A stretch of 64,000 nucleotides of DNA from Halorubrum laminariae. GTDB lineage: Archaea; Halobacteriota; Halobacteria; Halobacteriales; Haloferacaceae. The notes under the pieces are model-generated. The model searched no databases. It was not told the DNA's origin and saw nothing but the letters and a program-made list of their open reading frames with translations. Position 1 is the stretch's first letter. Each line of letters opens with the position of its first letter. Made by a program: the position numbers and the translations under genes. The stretch lies in the NCBI RefSeq assembly GCF_024494655.1, contig NZ_JANHDL010000005.1, positions 124,001-188,000 of the forward strand, read 5' to 3'. Positions 52,807-62,328 of the stretch are shown piece by piece.

Positions 52807-55271
52807 CGGAAATCACCCAGACTCGCCTGTCCGTCTCCGTCGTTGCCGCTCGCTGAGCCGGCCGTCGCTGCTGCGGACGCCGAGCTGTCGGGACGGACGC
52901 CGTCCATCGACGGATCCTCGCGGCCGGCGTGTTCGAGGATCCGCTCCGCGGTCCGCTCGCGTCCCCGCAACGCGCCGAGCACCACGGATTTTTCGGCCTC
53001 GCGGAGGTCTGCTCGACTTTCGATGCCGGCCTCGTACAGCCGCCGGGCGCGCTTCCGACCGACGTTCCGGACTCCGGCGAGATCGAGCAGCTCCTCGCGG
53101 ACACCGTACTCGATCCGCTTTCTGGCCTCGCGAACCGCGACGACGGTGTCGCCGTCGACGCCCTCGATGTCGCCCGCCAGCGTCTCGGCGGCCCGGAGGA
53201 GCCACTCGGCCGTCTCGACTTTCCCGCGGATGTCGCCCGGTCCAACGCCATACTGCTCCGCGATCCGGTCCTCGTCGACCTCGCTTGCCCAGTCCTCTAA
53301 GAGCCGAGCCGTCTTCAACGACGCGAGCCAGTCCTCGAACCGCACGTCCTCGTACTCGGAGGGAACGTCGCCGAGGAACTCCCCTTCCCGCTCGTAGCAG
53401 AGCTCGGTGTACTCCTCGCGGTCACCCGACTTCAGGTAGAGCTCGTACATGTCGGGAGTGCGGCTGACGAGGTGGTAGAGCCCGAGCGGCGTGACTCCGG
53501 GAGGCGAGAGCGCGGCGTCACCGTCCGCCTCGCGGCCGGCGGCCTCTCCGGATCCGTCGCCGTCGGAAACGTCTTCGTTCGAACGTCCCTCGCCCGCTCG
53601 CGTGTACGTGCCGAATTCGAGGTCGTCACCGTCGCCGCCGGTTCGGACGAACTCGTCGGTGCCGCCGTCTTCGTCCGCCTCGCCGGTGCACCGGAGGCCG
53701 TCGATCATCTCCGCGGCGCTCATCGGGTCGAGGTAGAGCCGCGAGACGGTGTGGCCGATCCCGGTCGCGGTGAGGCTCTCCGTGCTGCCCTCGCGGTCGC
53801 GGTCGAGGAAGTCGTTGACCGCTAGGTAGTCGAGAACAGTGTCCGTGACCGCGGCGAGTCTCCCCTCGTCGTCGGTTTGAGTCGCGTAGAGTGTGTTGTC
53901 GAGAAACGAGAGGAGGCCGTCACGCGCGGAGGCGAACCCGGAGGCGACGGTGGCGAGTACGTGGGTCCGGAGCGCAGGCTCGGCCGCGAGCTTTGAGCGA
54001 ACCGGTTCGGCCTCGGCCCAGACGTACCGCTCGAACAGCTCGTCCTTGGTGTCGGCGTCACTTGCAAGCAGCACGGCCTCGCCGTACGGGTCGAGTCCGG
54101 GCCGCCCCGCGCGCCCGCACATCTGATGAATTTCGAGCACGTCGAGCGGCTTCATCCCGCCGAACTCTCCGTCGTAGCGCCGCCAGTCGCGAACGATCAC
54201 CCGCCGGGCTGGGGTGTTGACCCCGGCGGCCAGCGTCGGCGTCGCGGAGACGCACTTGATCAGCCGGTCGCGGAAGGCGTCTTCGACGAGTGCTCGGTGC
54301 TCGCTCGCGAGCCCCGCGTGGTGGAACGCCGACCCCCGTTCGACGGCGTCCGCGAGGTCTTCTGAAGTGTCCGTGTCGGAGACGCCGCGGATCTCCTCGG
54401 CGATCGCGCGGAGTCGGTCGCGCTCGTCGTCGGTGAGTCGCGACCCGGTCACGTCGGCCAGTCGCCGGGCGGCGGACTCGGCGTTGCGCCGGGAGTTGAC
54501 GAAGACGAGCGAGGAGCCGCCCTGTCCGTCCTCCTCTGTGTCTAGCGCGTCGGCGACGAGTCGCGGGGTCTGGTCTTCGCCGCGGTCGACGGGAACCTCG
54601 CGTTTGCTCCCGTCGTCGAAGTCGATGGCGTTGCCGTAGTGGACGCCGATCCGGAGGTCGATCGGTCGCCAGTCAGACTCGACGAGCTCGGCGTCGAGCC
54701 AGTTGGCGATCACGTCGGCGTTCCCCACCGTGGCCGAGAGCGCGACCGTCTGGAGGCCGGAGTTCACCTTCCGGAGCTTCGCGAGGGTCACTTCGAGGGT
54801 CGGACCGCGGTGTGCGTCGTCGACGAGGTGGACCTCGTCGCTCACGACGCAGGTGAGGTCGTCGATCCACGGCGCGCCGTTGCGGATCAGCGAGTCGACC
54901 TTTTCTGAGGTAGCGACGATGATGTCGCGGCTCGCGAGCCACTCGCCGTCGGACTCGTAGTTTCCCGTGGAGACGCCGACCGTGACACCGTGGTCGTCCC
55001 AGCGTTCGAACTCCGCCTTCTTTTCGCTAGCGAGCGCGCGCAGTGGCACGATGTACAGGGCCTTGCCGCCGCTCTCGACCGCCGAGAGCATGGCGAGCTC
55101 CGCGATAAGGGTCTTGCCGGAGGCCGTCGGAACCGCGGCGACGAGGCTGTCGCCGTCGACGACGCCAGCGTCGACGGCCGCCTGCTGGGGCGGGTACAGC
55201 TCGGTGACGCCCTCCGATTCGAGCGCCTCGCCGACGCCCGCGGGGAGTCCGGAGAGCGAACTCGGTTGCAT
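52803..55271 (-). CDS. hel308a: ATP-dependent DNA helicase Hel308, paralogue a
   Basis: This 822-residue SF2 helicase remodels stalled replication forks, moving 3'-5'. Motifs: Walker [17 protein letters not shown] (about 44-59), DEVHLVDD (motif II), LSATVGN (III), [18 protein letters not shown] (IV), [31 protein letters not shown] (V) and [16 protein letters not shown] (VI). The C-terminus has a helix-hairpin-helix ([21 protein letters not shown]) and SLGDFR tail, perhaps a PCNA- or RPA-interaction motif. An acidic insertion of about 60 residues lies near 535-595. It is cotranscribed with cgi121; htpX lies 73 bp upstream on the same strand. Confidence 0.95.
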   Translation of the reverse strand: MQPSSLSGLPAGVGEALESEGVTELYPPQQAAVDAGVVDGDSLVAAVPTASGKTLIAELAMLSAVESGGKALYIVPLRALASEKKAEFERWDDHGVTVGVSTGNYESDGEWLASRDIIVATSEKVDSLIRNGAPWIDDLTCVVSDEVHLVDDAHRGPTLEVTLAKLRKVNSGLQTVALSATVGNADVIANWLDAELVESDWRPIDLRIGVHYGNAIDFDDGSKREVPVDRGEDQTPRLVADALDTEEDGQGGSSLVFVNSRRNAESAARRLADVTGSRLTDDERDRLRAIAEEIRGVSDTDTSEDLADAVERGSAFHHAGLASEHRALVEDAFRDRLIKCVSATPTLAAGVNTPARRVIVRDWRRYDGEFGGMKPLDVLEIHQMCGRAGRPGLDPYGEAVLLASDADTKDELFERYVWAEAEPVRSKLAAEPALRTHVLATVASGFASARDGLLSFLDNTLYATQTDDEGRLAAVTDTVLDYLAVNDFLDRDREGSTESLTATGIGHTVSRLYLDPMSAAEMIDGLRCTGEADEDGGTDEFVRTGGDGDDLEFGTYTRAGEGRSNEDVSDGDGSGEAAGREADGDAALSPPGVTPLGLYHLVSRTPDMYELYLKSGDREEYTELCYEREGEFLGDVPSEYEDVRFEDWLASLKTARLLEDWASEVDEDRIAEQYGVGPGDIRGKVETAEWLLRAAETLAGDIEGVDGDTVVAVREARKRIEYGVREELLDLAGVRNVGRKRARRLYEAGIESRADLREAEKSVVLGALRGRERTAERILEHAGREDPSMDGVRPDSSASAAATAGSASGNDGDGQASLGDFR

Positions 55272-55344
55272 TACAGGAACGTGGGCTCCGATCCGATTTA
55301 AATCGTCGGAAGCGGACGGAAACGGGAACGCCGATGCCGAGGAG

Positions 55345-56220
55345 CTACGCCGTCTCCATTTCGCGTTCCAGTTCGCGGAGCCGCTCGACCCGATTCTCGG
55401 TCGACGGGTGCGTCGAGGCGATCTTGCCCACGAATCCGGCCCGGATCGGGATGATGAAGAACGCGTTCATCTCGGCTTCCTCGCGGAGGTCCTCTTTCGG
55501 GACGCGGTCCATCCGGCCGTCGATCGTCATCAGCGCGGACGCGAGCGCGCCCGGATTCCCCGTGATGAGCGCCGCCCCGCGGTCCGCGGTGTATTCGCGG
55601 TACCGCGAGAGCGCGCGGATGAGCAGGAACGAGATGATCCAGACGAGGATCGACACGAGGATCGCGACAATGACCGGCGCGCCCTGTCGGTTGTCGCCGC
55701 TGAACAGCCAGCCCCACCGCACGATGAAGAAGGCGATAGTCGAGAGGAACGAGGCGATGGTCATCACCATCACGTCGCGGTTCTTCACGTGCGCGAGCTC
55801 GTGTGCGAGCACGCCGTCGAGTTCGTCTTCGTCGAGCGAGCGCAACAGGCCCGTGGTCACGGCGACGGTCGCGTTCTTCTTGTTGCGACCGGTCGCGAAC
55901 GCGTTCGGAACCTGCGTGTCGGCGACAGCGACCGTCGGCTTCGGGAGGTCGGCCTGCTGGCTCAGCCGCTCGATCCGGCGGTGGAGGTCCGGGTGCTCGT
56001 CGGCCGTCACCTCTCGCGCGCCCATGCTCCGCAGGGCGAGCTTGTCGCTGAAGAAGTACTGGGCAATCGCGAACCCGCCGAGCATGATCACGGGCAACAG
56101 GAGGTTCCCAGCGAAAAAGAACTCAGTTAACACGCCGACAAACACGACGTAGAGGGCGAAGAGCAGGAACATCGTGAACGCCATCCGTCCACGGAGTCCC
56201 CAGTCAGTCTTCCAGTCCAT
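55345..56220 (-). CDS. htpX: Membrane zinc metalloprotease HtpX (M48)
   Basis: This 291-residue protease degrades misfolded membrane proteins. It has two N-terminal TM helices (about 13-50), the zinc motif [13 protein letters not shown] (HExxH, about 138-150), two further TM helices, and [13 protein letters not shown] with the third zinc ligand Glu. [15 protein letters not shown] and [13 protein letters not shown] are standard. Active-site residues are intact, unlike the M48-like protein at 19.2-20.0 kb. It lies upstream of hel308a on the same strand. Confidence 0.95.
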   Translation of the reverse strand: MDWKTDWGLRGRMAFTMFLLFALYVVFVGVLTEFFFAGNLLLPVIMLGGFAIAQYFFSDKLALRSMGAREVTADEHPDLHRRIERLSQQADLPKPTVAVADTQVPNAFATGRNKKNATVAVTTGLLRSLDEDELDGVLAHELAHVKNRDVMVMTIASFLSTIAFFIVRWGWLFSGDNRQGAPVIVAILVSILVWIISFLLIRALSRYREYTADRGAALITGNPGALASALMTIDGRMDRVPKEDLREEAEMNAFFIIPIRAGFVGKIASTHPSTENRVERLRELEREMETA

Positions 56221-56367
56221 GACCGCCAGTTACCGTCCGCGGCGTTAAAGCTTGCCGGAGCGAGAGGGCGTGATCGCCGACCTCGGGCACAGGCGTCTCT
56301 CGGCTCCGTCTCGACGACGCGAGAGACCGACGCGACATCCTTTCCCCCGCGTGTCCACCCTGACTGC

Positions 56368-56553
56368 ATGGAGGCCGTTCTCGTCACCGGCGGCCGCGGT
56401 GCCTCCGGGCACTGAATCGTCGACCGGCTCGCCAGCGACGACGAGGTCGTCGTCGACTACGAGCATCCCGGACCGGACGCCGATCCAGCCCCGAACGTCT
56501 CGTCTGCGAGGCCGACAAAGAACACCGCCAAGCCGCCGCTGTTCGGACGCTGA
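56368..56553 (+). pseudogene. N-terminal remnant of an NAD(P)-dependent epimerase with an in-frame stop
   Basis: ATG at 56368 opens MEAVLVTGGRGASGH, the Rossmann GGxGxxG start of the extended short-chain dehydrogenases. A TGA (56413-56415) follows exactly where the family usually has Trp or Phe before IVDRLA. Beyond it the same frame continues IVDRLASDDEVVVDYEHPGPDADP, again typical, until a second TGA at 56551. Everything after the first beta-alpha-beta unit is missing. So the gene has both a nonsense change and loss of its 3' part. It cannot encode an enzyme. The next gene starts 54 bp later. Confidence 0.7.
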
Positions 56554-56606
56554 TACGAGGCGGTTCGGGGACAACGTTGATGCGGTCGGACCAGATACTC
56601 GGTGGT

Positions 56607-57077
56607 ATGCCCTCCAGACGTCAGTTGCTCGCCACCGTCAGCGCCGCGACCGTCGCCGGCTTGGCCGGCTGTAGCGGGTCTGAATCGGGCGGTTCCGACA
56701 CGGTCGACTGCCACACGAGCGCCGTCGAACACGGCGAGGGAGACGTTCTCGACGGCGGCGCGCAGGGGACGGTCGAGTCCGGCACTGTCCGGCTGGCGGT
56801 TCCGCTGTCCGTCGACGATGTCGAAGAAACCGGCATCGACGCGCTCGAGGTGTACGACGCGGCGGACGAACTCGCGCACGTGATCCCTGTGTCGCCAGCC
56901 GACGCCGGAGTGATGGCGAACAAGGTCGGGGTCGCCGAGGGGAAACTCTTGTACGAGCAGTCGCTCGGCGACCGGCCGTTACACGGTCGCTACCGGATCG
57001 TCGCGGTGACCGAATCCGGCTCCACCGTCGACTCCGTCAGCGTCGAATTCAACTGCTTCACAGACGTGAGCGACTGA
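56607..57077 (+). CDS. Tat-exported lipoprotein of unknown function
   Basis: This 156-residue protein has a twin-arginine signal (MPSRRQLLATVSAATVAGLAGC) with a lipobox ending at Cys22, so it is folded in the cytoplasm, exported by Tat and lipid-anchored. The mature part begins with a Ser/Gly linker and forms a beta-rich domain (SGTVRLAVPLSVDDVEETGIDALEVYD and LHGRYRIVAVTESGSTVDSVSVEFNCF), with cysteines in DCHT and NCF that could pair. Its function is unknown. The ATG at 56607 places the RR motif at the right distance; an upstream ATG at 56577 is less likely. Confidence 0.8.
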   Translation: MPSRRQLLATVSAATVAGLAGCSGSESGGSDTVDCHTSAVEHGEGDVLDGGAQGTVESGTVRLAVPLSVDDVEETGIDALEVYDAADELAHVIPVSPADAGVMANKVGVAEGKLLYEQSLGDRPLHGRYRIVAVTESGSTVDSVSVEFNCFTDVSD

Positions 57078-57135
57078 CCGGACGCCTCACATGCCGACTG
57101 AAAATTCCGGCGTCGACGCTTTCGTTCGCCCGCGA

Positions 57136-58872
57136 TCAGATCGACAAGATTGCGTTGACGAGCGTCCGGGTCGCGATCGCGGTCACCGCGCCGAGCCACG
57201 TCAGGAGCACGAAGTGGATGTACCCGTTCGCGGGGTTGCCGCCGTCGATTCGCCGGATCATCTGCGAGGAGAGCGCGGCGTTAAAAAGTACCACGGTGAG
57301 GAGGAGGTACTCGATGAGCGGGATGTCGTACGCGCCGGGGTAGATGATCTGCCCGATGTCCATCTGGTCGAGCTGGAAGTCCGCCGTCAGATCGGCGAGG
57401 ATCGCGACGATCTCTAACCCGATGAAGAACGCGAACGTCGCCGCCGCCGTGATCCCGTACAGCAGGCCGATAAAGGTGAGCGCCGCCTGTCGACGCTGCT
57501 CGCGGAGCTGGTTGACGGCGTTCATGTTCTTCGATATCAGCTCACCGAGCATTTTCGGATCGCCGCCCATCTGCCGGCCGACGAGATACATCTCGGAGAA
57601 CTTCTGGATGAGGTACGACCGCGTATCGAACGTGAACGCACGCCATGCTCCCTCGGTGCTGATACGCATGTTGAGACGCCGGTAGAGCCGCTCGATGGCC
57701 GGTGAAAGGTCGCCGAAGTTCTTCTCGCGCAGCGTGGTCAACACGTCTGTCGTCGTCGACTGCTTCGCGCTCTCGGTCGCGCCCAGCGCGCGGACGAACG
57801 AGGGGAACTCCCTGTCGCGTGCCGTGATCGCCTGTTCTTCTTGCCGGAGGACCACTCCGGTGATGATGAGCGGCGAGACGGGGACAGCGAGGTACAGCGG
57901 GAGCCGCACGTCGTCGAGGAAAAAGAGGAGTCCGGGGAGTCCGGGACCGTAGCCGAACATCCCGGCAGCCGTGATCCCGATGATCACGAAGGAGAGTCCG
58001 CCGCCGATCCCGAGCGACGCCCACAGTTTCAGGTCCCCGGGCGCGCGCTCGTCCGGGTGGAACCAGACCGGGTCGTACGGCGAGGTTGCCCGGATCATCG
58101 CGTAGAAGCCGAGTTGAACGAAGACGAACAGCACGATGACCGCCGCCACCGTCGCCGTCGGATCGTTACCGGTCAAAATCGGGAGCACGATAGCGAACAC
58201 TAACGCGAACGTCATCGAGAGGATCATCGACATGTACAGATCCTTCATCACCTCTAGGTTCGCCAGCGAGGACTCGTAGAGCGTCTCGTACTTTGCGAGC
58301 ATGACGTCCTGTTCGGAGACGAGAAACTCCTCTAACGACTGCCCCGCGCCCATCGTGTAGCCGAGCCGATCGAAGAAGTCGGCCATCGCGTCCGAGGGAA
58401 CTTCCTGTGCGCGCCGGCGACACGCGTCGTCGAGACTCTGGTTCCACGTGTCGACGAGGTGGACGACGCGGCGGATCTCCTCGGCTGCGACCCCGTACTC
58501 CTCTTCTCGCGCCAGCGTCCGGAACACCTCCATCCGGTCAATGTTCGTCGTCGACAGCACCGTCATGTGCGTCATCACGAGATGCATCTGGTTGTCTATC
58601 TTCGTCTCCAAGCTGCTGAGGTAGATCTTCGGGTAAACGACGGCCGCGACCAGCACGAGCCCGCCGAACATCGGCACCGGAACCCGTGCTGCAAGCGGTA
58701 GCGGGAGGACGACCATGCCGACGACGCTCGCGAGGAACACGAGCACCGCCGGGAGCAGCACGAAGCCGAGATACTGTCCTTTCGAGATATCAAGCTTCTC
58801 GTAGGACTCGAGGATCTCAGAGGTTAGATCGGCCGCGGTCGCAAGTCCGTTGCCGACCTGTTTCACTGCCAT
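57136..58872 (-). CDS. arlJ: Archaellum membrane platform protein ArlJ (FlaJ)
   Basis: This 578-residue polytopic protein forms the membrane platform that the ArlI motor ATPase acts on, and it is related to TadC and T2SS platform proteins. It has about 9-10 TM helices and two T2SF-type cytoplasmic domains: one near 95-210 with MAVKQVGNGLATA upstream and EEYGVAAEEIRRVVHLV, YTMGAGQSLEEFLVSEQ, and one near 385-470 with FPSFVRALGATESAKQSTTTDVL. It follows arlI by 54 bp and ends the operon. The protein is the usual size for haloarchaea. Confidence 0.93.
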   Translation of the reverse strand: MAVKQVGNGLATAADLTSEILESYEKLDISKGQYLGFVLLPAVLVFLASVVGMVVLPLPLAARVPVPMFGGLVLVAAVVYPKIYLSSLETKIDNQMHLVMTHMTVLSTTNIDRMEVFRTLAREEEYGVAAEEIRRVVHLVDTWNQSLDDACRRRAQEVPSDAMADFFDRLGYTMGAGQSLEEFLVSEQDVMLAKYETLYESSLANLEVMKDLYMSMILSMTFALVFAIVLPILTGNDPTATVAAVIVLFVFVQLGFYAMIRATSPYDPVWFHPDERAPGDLKLWASLGIGGGLSFVIIGITAAGMFGYGPGLPGLLFFLDDVRLPLYLAVPVSPLIITGVVLRQEEQAITARDREFPSFVRALGATESAKQSTTTDVLTTLREKNFGDLSPAIERLYRRLNMRISTEGAWRAFTFDTRSYLIQKFSEMYLVGRQMGGDPKMLGELISKNMNAVNQLREQRRQAALTFIGLLYGITAAATFAFFIGLEIVAILADLTADFQLDQMDIGQIIYPGAYDIPLIEYLLLTVVLFNAALSSQMIRRIDGGNPANGYIHFVLLTWLGAVTAIATRTLVNAILSI

Positions 58873-58926
58873 CGGCTGTGATGACCCCGCTTTCCACCGT
58901 GCTCGACGGCCCCGTTCATCCAGCGA

Positions 58927-60600
58927 TCACCTGACGTTCCGATGCATGTCGAAGGGCAGTCCCTCGACGCCGTCGCGCTGGAAGGCGTTGATCGCGTCGT
59001 TAACCTCGTGGTAGCCCAAGATTCCTTCTTGGATCATCCGATTTATCAGCTCCGCGCGGAACTCGAGGTCGTCGTAGATGTCCCGGGTGTCTGCGTACCC
59101 CAGAAGCGTCGCGATCTGCTCTTCGAGCACGTAGGAGTTGTTCATCCCTTGGAAGACGATTTCGTCTTCGACGGGGTCCCAACTGAACACCTCGCGGGTG
59201 ACGACACCTTCCATCTCCTTCGAGTACCCCTCGATCTCTTGGACGCTCGTCACTCGCCGGAGCACGTCGTCACCCTGCTTCACCCGATTCTGGAACAGCG
59301 CCACGTCGGCGTTGTCCATGAACGTCTCTGGAACGTTGATCGGCTCAGAGGTGAACCGCTGGATCATCGAGACGATGTCAGACGCGTGGAACGTCAGCAT
59401 GACTGGGTGGCCAGTCTGGGCCGCTTGGAACGCCATGCGTCCCTCCGCGCCCCGAACCTCGCCCACGATGATGTAGTCGGGACGCGACCGCAGCGCGGCG
59501 GCGACCAGATCGAACATGTCCACGTCGGAGGATCCCTCGCCGCCGCCCTCCCGGGTCAGCAGCTGCTGCCAAGTGCTGTGCGGCGGGATGACCTCCGCGG
59601 TGTCCTCCGCGGTGTAGATCTTCGAGTCGTCCGGAATGTACGAGAGGATGGCGTTCAGCGTCGTCGTCTTCCCTGACGCCGTCTCCCCGACCACGAACAC
59701 CGTCTGTTCGTTCTCCAGACACAGCCAGAGGTACGCGGCGAGCTCCGGCGACAGCGTCCCCCAGTTGGTGATCTGGTTGATGGAGAGGGGGACCTCCTCA
59801 CCCTGTCGGATCGTGAGTGAGGACCCCTTCAGCGAGACATCGTCGGAGTAGATGATATTGATACGCGATCCGTCCGGCAGCGTGGAGTCGACGATGGGGT
59901 CGGAGTCGGAGAGTGGGTCGCCGATCCGCTCGCCCATGTTGCGCAGCCAGTTGTCGAACTCCTTCGGGGTCCCGAAGTCGACGGTCGTCTCTAGCATACC
60001 GAACGTGCCGTGGTCGACGTGACACTCCTTGGGACCGATGACGTGGATGTCCTCGTTGGCCGTGTCGCGCATCACCGGTTCGAGGGGTCCGAGTCCGACG
60101 ATGTCACGGTTGAGTCGGTAGCGGATGTTCTGGTAGGTCTCCTCGGTGACGGAGAGTTTCCCCATGTTACGCACCTTCGAGAGCCCCCGCCGCCAGCCGG
60201 TCGTGTGGTCGTCAACGTGGGTCACCTGCTCTAACAGTTCCTCGATGAGATCGTCGTACTCGGCCTCGGAGTCGGGAGCACTGTGTTGACCGCTCACGGA
60301 GAGCAGCCGGTTTTTGACCTGGTTGAGAATATCGGCCTGCGGCCCGGACACCTCCGGCTCGATGGCGTAGTATTTGGTGTCCTGCCCGAGGTCGCCGTAG
60401 ATGTGGCTGTAGATCGGGCCGCCGACCGGGTAGATGACGTTCGGCCGGTCCGACTCGTACTCTGATTTGGGCTCCTCGATGAACTGCGGGAACTCGCCGG
60501 TGATCTGCTTGAACTCCCGGAGGTGTTCCCGGAGGTGCGGCCGACGCATGGCTGCTTTCCGGAGTTCTTCAGACGGTTTCGCGGTGCCGTGTTCGGTCAT
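58927..60600 (-). CDS. arlI: Archaellum motor ATPase ArlI (FlaI)
   Basis: This 557-residue hexameric ATPase drives both assembly and rotation of the archaellum. It has an N-terminal domain (1-250; PHLREHLREFKQITGEFPQF and YAIEPEVSGPQADILNQVKN), then the secretion-ATPase core: Walker A VVGETASGKTTTLNAIL (about 301-317), Asp box AEDTAEV, Walker B YIIVGEVRGAEGRMAFQAAQTGHPVMLTFHA with the His box. The C-terminus is helical. It belongs to the PilT/GspE-like family, but the arl neighbours settle the role. Confidence 0.96.
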   Translation of the reverse strand: MTEHGTAKPSEELRKAAMRRPHLREHLREFKQITGEFPQFIEEPKSEYESDRPNVIYPVGGPIYSHIYGDLGQDTKYYAIEPEVSGPQADILNQVKNRLLSVSGQHSAPDSEAEYDDLIEELLEQVTHVDDHTTGWRRGLSKVRNMGKLSVTEETYQNIRYRLNRDIVGLGPLEPVMRDTANEDIHVIGPKECHVDHGTFGMLETTVDFGTPKEFDNWLRNMGERIGDPLSDSDPIVDSTLPDGSRINIIYSDDVSLKGSSLTIRQGEEVPLSINQITNWGTLSPELAAYLWLCLENEQTVFVVGETASGKTTTLNAILSYIPDDSKIYTAEDTAEVIPPHSTWQQLLTREGGGEGSSDVDMFDLVAAALRSRPDYIIVGEVRGAEGRMAFQAAQTGHPVMLTFHASDIVSMIQRFTSEPINVPETFMDNADVALFQNRVKQGDDVLRRVTSVQEIEGYSKEMEGVVTREVFSWDPVEDEIVFQGMNNSYVLEEQIATLLGYADTRDIYDDLEFRAELINRMIQEGILGYHEVNDAINAFQRDGVEGLPFDMHRNVR

Positions 60601-60625
60601 GGTGTCTCTCGGATACGTTGGTGGT

Positions 60626-61375
60626 TCAGGCGACGCTCCGGCTCTCGATGACGATGCCGGTTCCCGAGCGGACCGAGAACCCGATCGTGTCGCCGACCTG
60701 TTCGCCCATTCCGGCGAACCGTTTCACATTGATCTGTCGTCGGATATCGCTACCGACCTCGATCATCTCTAGTTGGAGGAAGACGTCGGCGATGGAGCGG
60801 AACGGTCCGATAGCCTCGTCGTCGACCGCCGAGGGATCGACAGTTAACACGACAACCTTCCCCTGCGAGATGATCTCGCGGAAGAAGGAGATGATCTCAA
60901 GGGCCGCCTGTCGCTCCTCGTTTTTCCGGACGAGCGCTTCGAAGGTGGGATCGTTCCGGAAGATAGCGTCGAACGTGTCGAGGAAGATGACATCGGAGTT
61001 CCACATCGCCTCCGCGTTCATCAGCCGCTTGAGCAGTTCCTTGCGTTCACCGTCGCCGTCCGAGAACGCGCCGCCGGAGTCGAAGTCGGCGTGGAGAAAG
61101 AGCAGTTCCTCCTGTAAGAGCGGCTTCACCATGTCGTACTCCAGCGAGTGCATCTGATCGATGAAGCCGCGAACGGTGAGTTCGGTCGACATCATCGTCA
61201 CCGACGCGCCCTCTTCGACGAGCCCGTAGGCGAACCGCTGCGAGATGGCGCTTTTCCCGGCCCCGTAGTCGCCCTCCATGAGGACGATGCTCCCGCGGGG
61301 AATCCCGCCGCCGAGCTCCTTGTTGAGTCGGTCGCGCTCGCCGAGCCCGATCGAGAGAAGATTGTCGTGCGGCAC
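60626..61375 (-). CDS. arlH: Archaellum KaiC-like regulator ArlH (FlaH)
   Basis: This 249-residue RecA/KaiC-type protein binds ATP and regulates the ArlI motor. Walker A is GDYGAGKSAISQRFAYGL (about 33-50) and Walker B DVIFLDTFDAIF; VKRFAGMGEQVGDTIGFSVRSGTGIVIES closes the fold. I chose the GTG at 61375 (VPHDNLLSIGLGERDRLN), 2 bp after the arlG stop; a longer frame upstream runs through arlG and is not family-like. Like other ArlH proteins it has a modified or absent catalytic Glu, so it may bind rather than hydrolyse ATP. Confidence 0.94.
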   Translation of the reverse strand: MPHDNLLSIGLGERDRLNKELGGGIPRGSIVLMEGDYGAGKSAISQRFAYGLVEEGASVTMMSTELTVRGFIDQMHSLEYDMVKPLLQEELLFLHADFDSGGAFSDGDGERKELLKRLMNAEAMWNSDVIFLDTFDAIFRNDPTFEALVRKNEERQAALEIISFFREIISQGKVVVLTVDPSAVDDEAIGPFRSIADVFLQLEMIEVGSDIRRQINVKRFAGMGEQVGDTIGFSVRSGTGIVIESRSVA

Positions 61376-61377
61376 GG

Positions 61378-61851
61378 TCAGTTCCCCTCCACCCGGAACT
61401 GGAACAGTTCCTCGTCGCCGTTGACGGTCAGGTACACGCGGTGGTCGGTTCCAGAACTGAGGTCTCCAGCCTCGATCGTGAGCCGGAGCACGTCGCCGCG
61501 GCTCCACGCCGCGCCGTCACCGGCAGAGACGAGGTCGCCGGTCATCGCGTCCGGCGGAACGTATGCACCGTCGAAGAGCACGTCGAGCCCGGAGCCGTCT
61601 GGCGCGAGCCGATAGGTGCCGGTGTTCTTTATCAACAGCGTCACGTTATCAGTACCCTCGTCGTACACCCCCGAACTCGGGTCGGAGATGATCGTCACGT
61701 CCGTGCGGAGCGTCTCCGTCGCGTCCAGTCCGGCGTCGTCGACGGCGGCGCTCACGCGGTCGACGCCGGTCGTGATCGTTCCCACGACGCTCGCGGCGAT
61801 CACGAGGCTCGCGATGAACAAGATCAGATGCGAGACGGGGACGCTCGCCAT
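61378..61851 (-). CDS. arlG: Archaellum stator protein ArlG (FlaG)
   Basis: This 157-residue protein has one N-terminal TM helix (about 7-28, SHLILFIASLVIAASVVGTI) and a beta-sandwich outside the membrane (LRTDVTIISDPSSGVY, VTLLIKNTGTYRLAPDG, DHRVYLTVNGDEELFQFRVEG). With ArlF it anchors the motor to the S-layer or pseudo-periplasm. The start codon adjoins the arlF stop directly. Confidence 0.93.
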   Translation of the reverse strand: MASVPVSHLILFIASLVIAASVVGTITTGVDRVSAAVDDAGLDATETLRTDVTIISDPSSGVYDEGTDNVTLLIKNTGTYRLAPDGSGLDVLFDGAYVPPDAMTGDLVSAGDGAAWSRGDVLRLTIEAGDLSSGTDHRVYLTVNGDEELFQFRVEGN

Positions 61852-62328
61852 CTAGCTCACCTCCGTCACGGTGGCGGCGTCGCGGACGCCGGACTCGACC
61901 ACCAAGACGACGCGGGTCTCGCCACCGGTCACGGTGGTATCGAATGCGCCACCGTCGACCTCGACGGTCAGCGTCTCGCCGCCGAGCCAGAGTTCGGTGT
62001 CGGTGTCGCCGTCGACCGTCGTGATCGCCTCGGAGCTGCCGACATCGACGTACTCGTTGCCGACGACGAGCGTCGCGTCGTCTGCGACGAGGCCGAGCGC
62101 GCCGTCGTTGTCGGCGGTCACGGTGAGCGTCCCGTTGTTCGTGTCGTCGTACGTCGCATTCGTCACCGCGAACTCGGTGTTCTGCTGCTCCAAGGCGCGC
62201 TCGTGCATGCCGTGTTCAGCGTCCGAGACGCGGTCGAGACCGTTCGCAGCCACGGGGTAAAACGTCGTGAACGCGAAGAACAGCCCCGCGACGATGATGG
62301 CCGTCGAGGCGGAGACGCTAACGCCCAT
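61852..62328 (-). CDS. arlF: Archaellum stator protein ArlF (FlaF)
   Basis: This 158-residue protein begins with a TM helix (MGVSVSASTAIIVAGLFFAFTTFYP) and has an exported beta-rich domain with NATYDDTNNGTLTVTADNDGALGLVADDATLVVGNEYVDVG. It binds the S-layer and pairs with ArlG as stator. The gene overlaps the 3' end of arlCE by 11 bp and abuts arlG. Confidence 0.93.
   Translation of the reverse strand: MGVSVSASTAIIVAGLFFAFTTFYPVAANGLDRVSDAEHGMHERALEQQNTEFAVTNATYDDTNNGTLTVTADNDGALGLVADDATLVVGNEYVDVGSSEAITTVDGDTDTELWLGGETLTVEVDGGAFDTTVTGGETRVVLVVESGVRDAATVTEVS

Noticed and set aside
56413-56415. TGA in the epimerase remnant as a possible recoded selenocysteine codon
   Set aside because: No selenocysteine signal is evident, haloarchaea are not known to use it, and the gene also lacks its 3' part.
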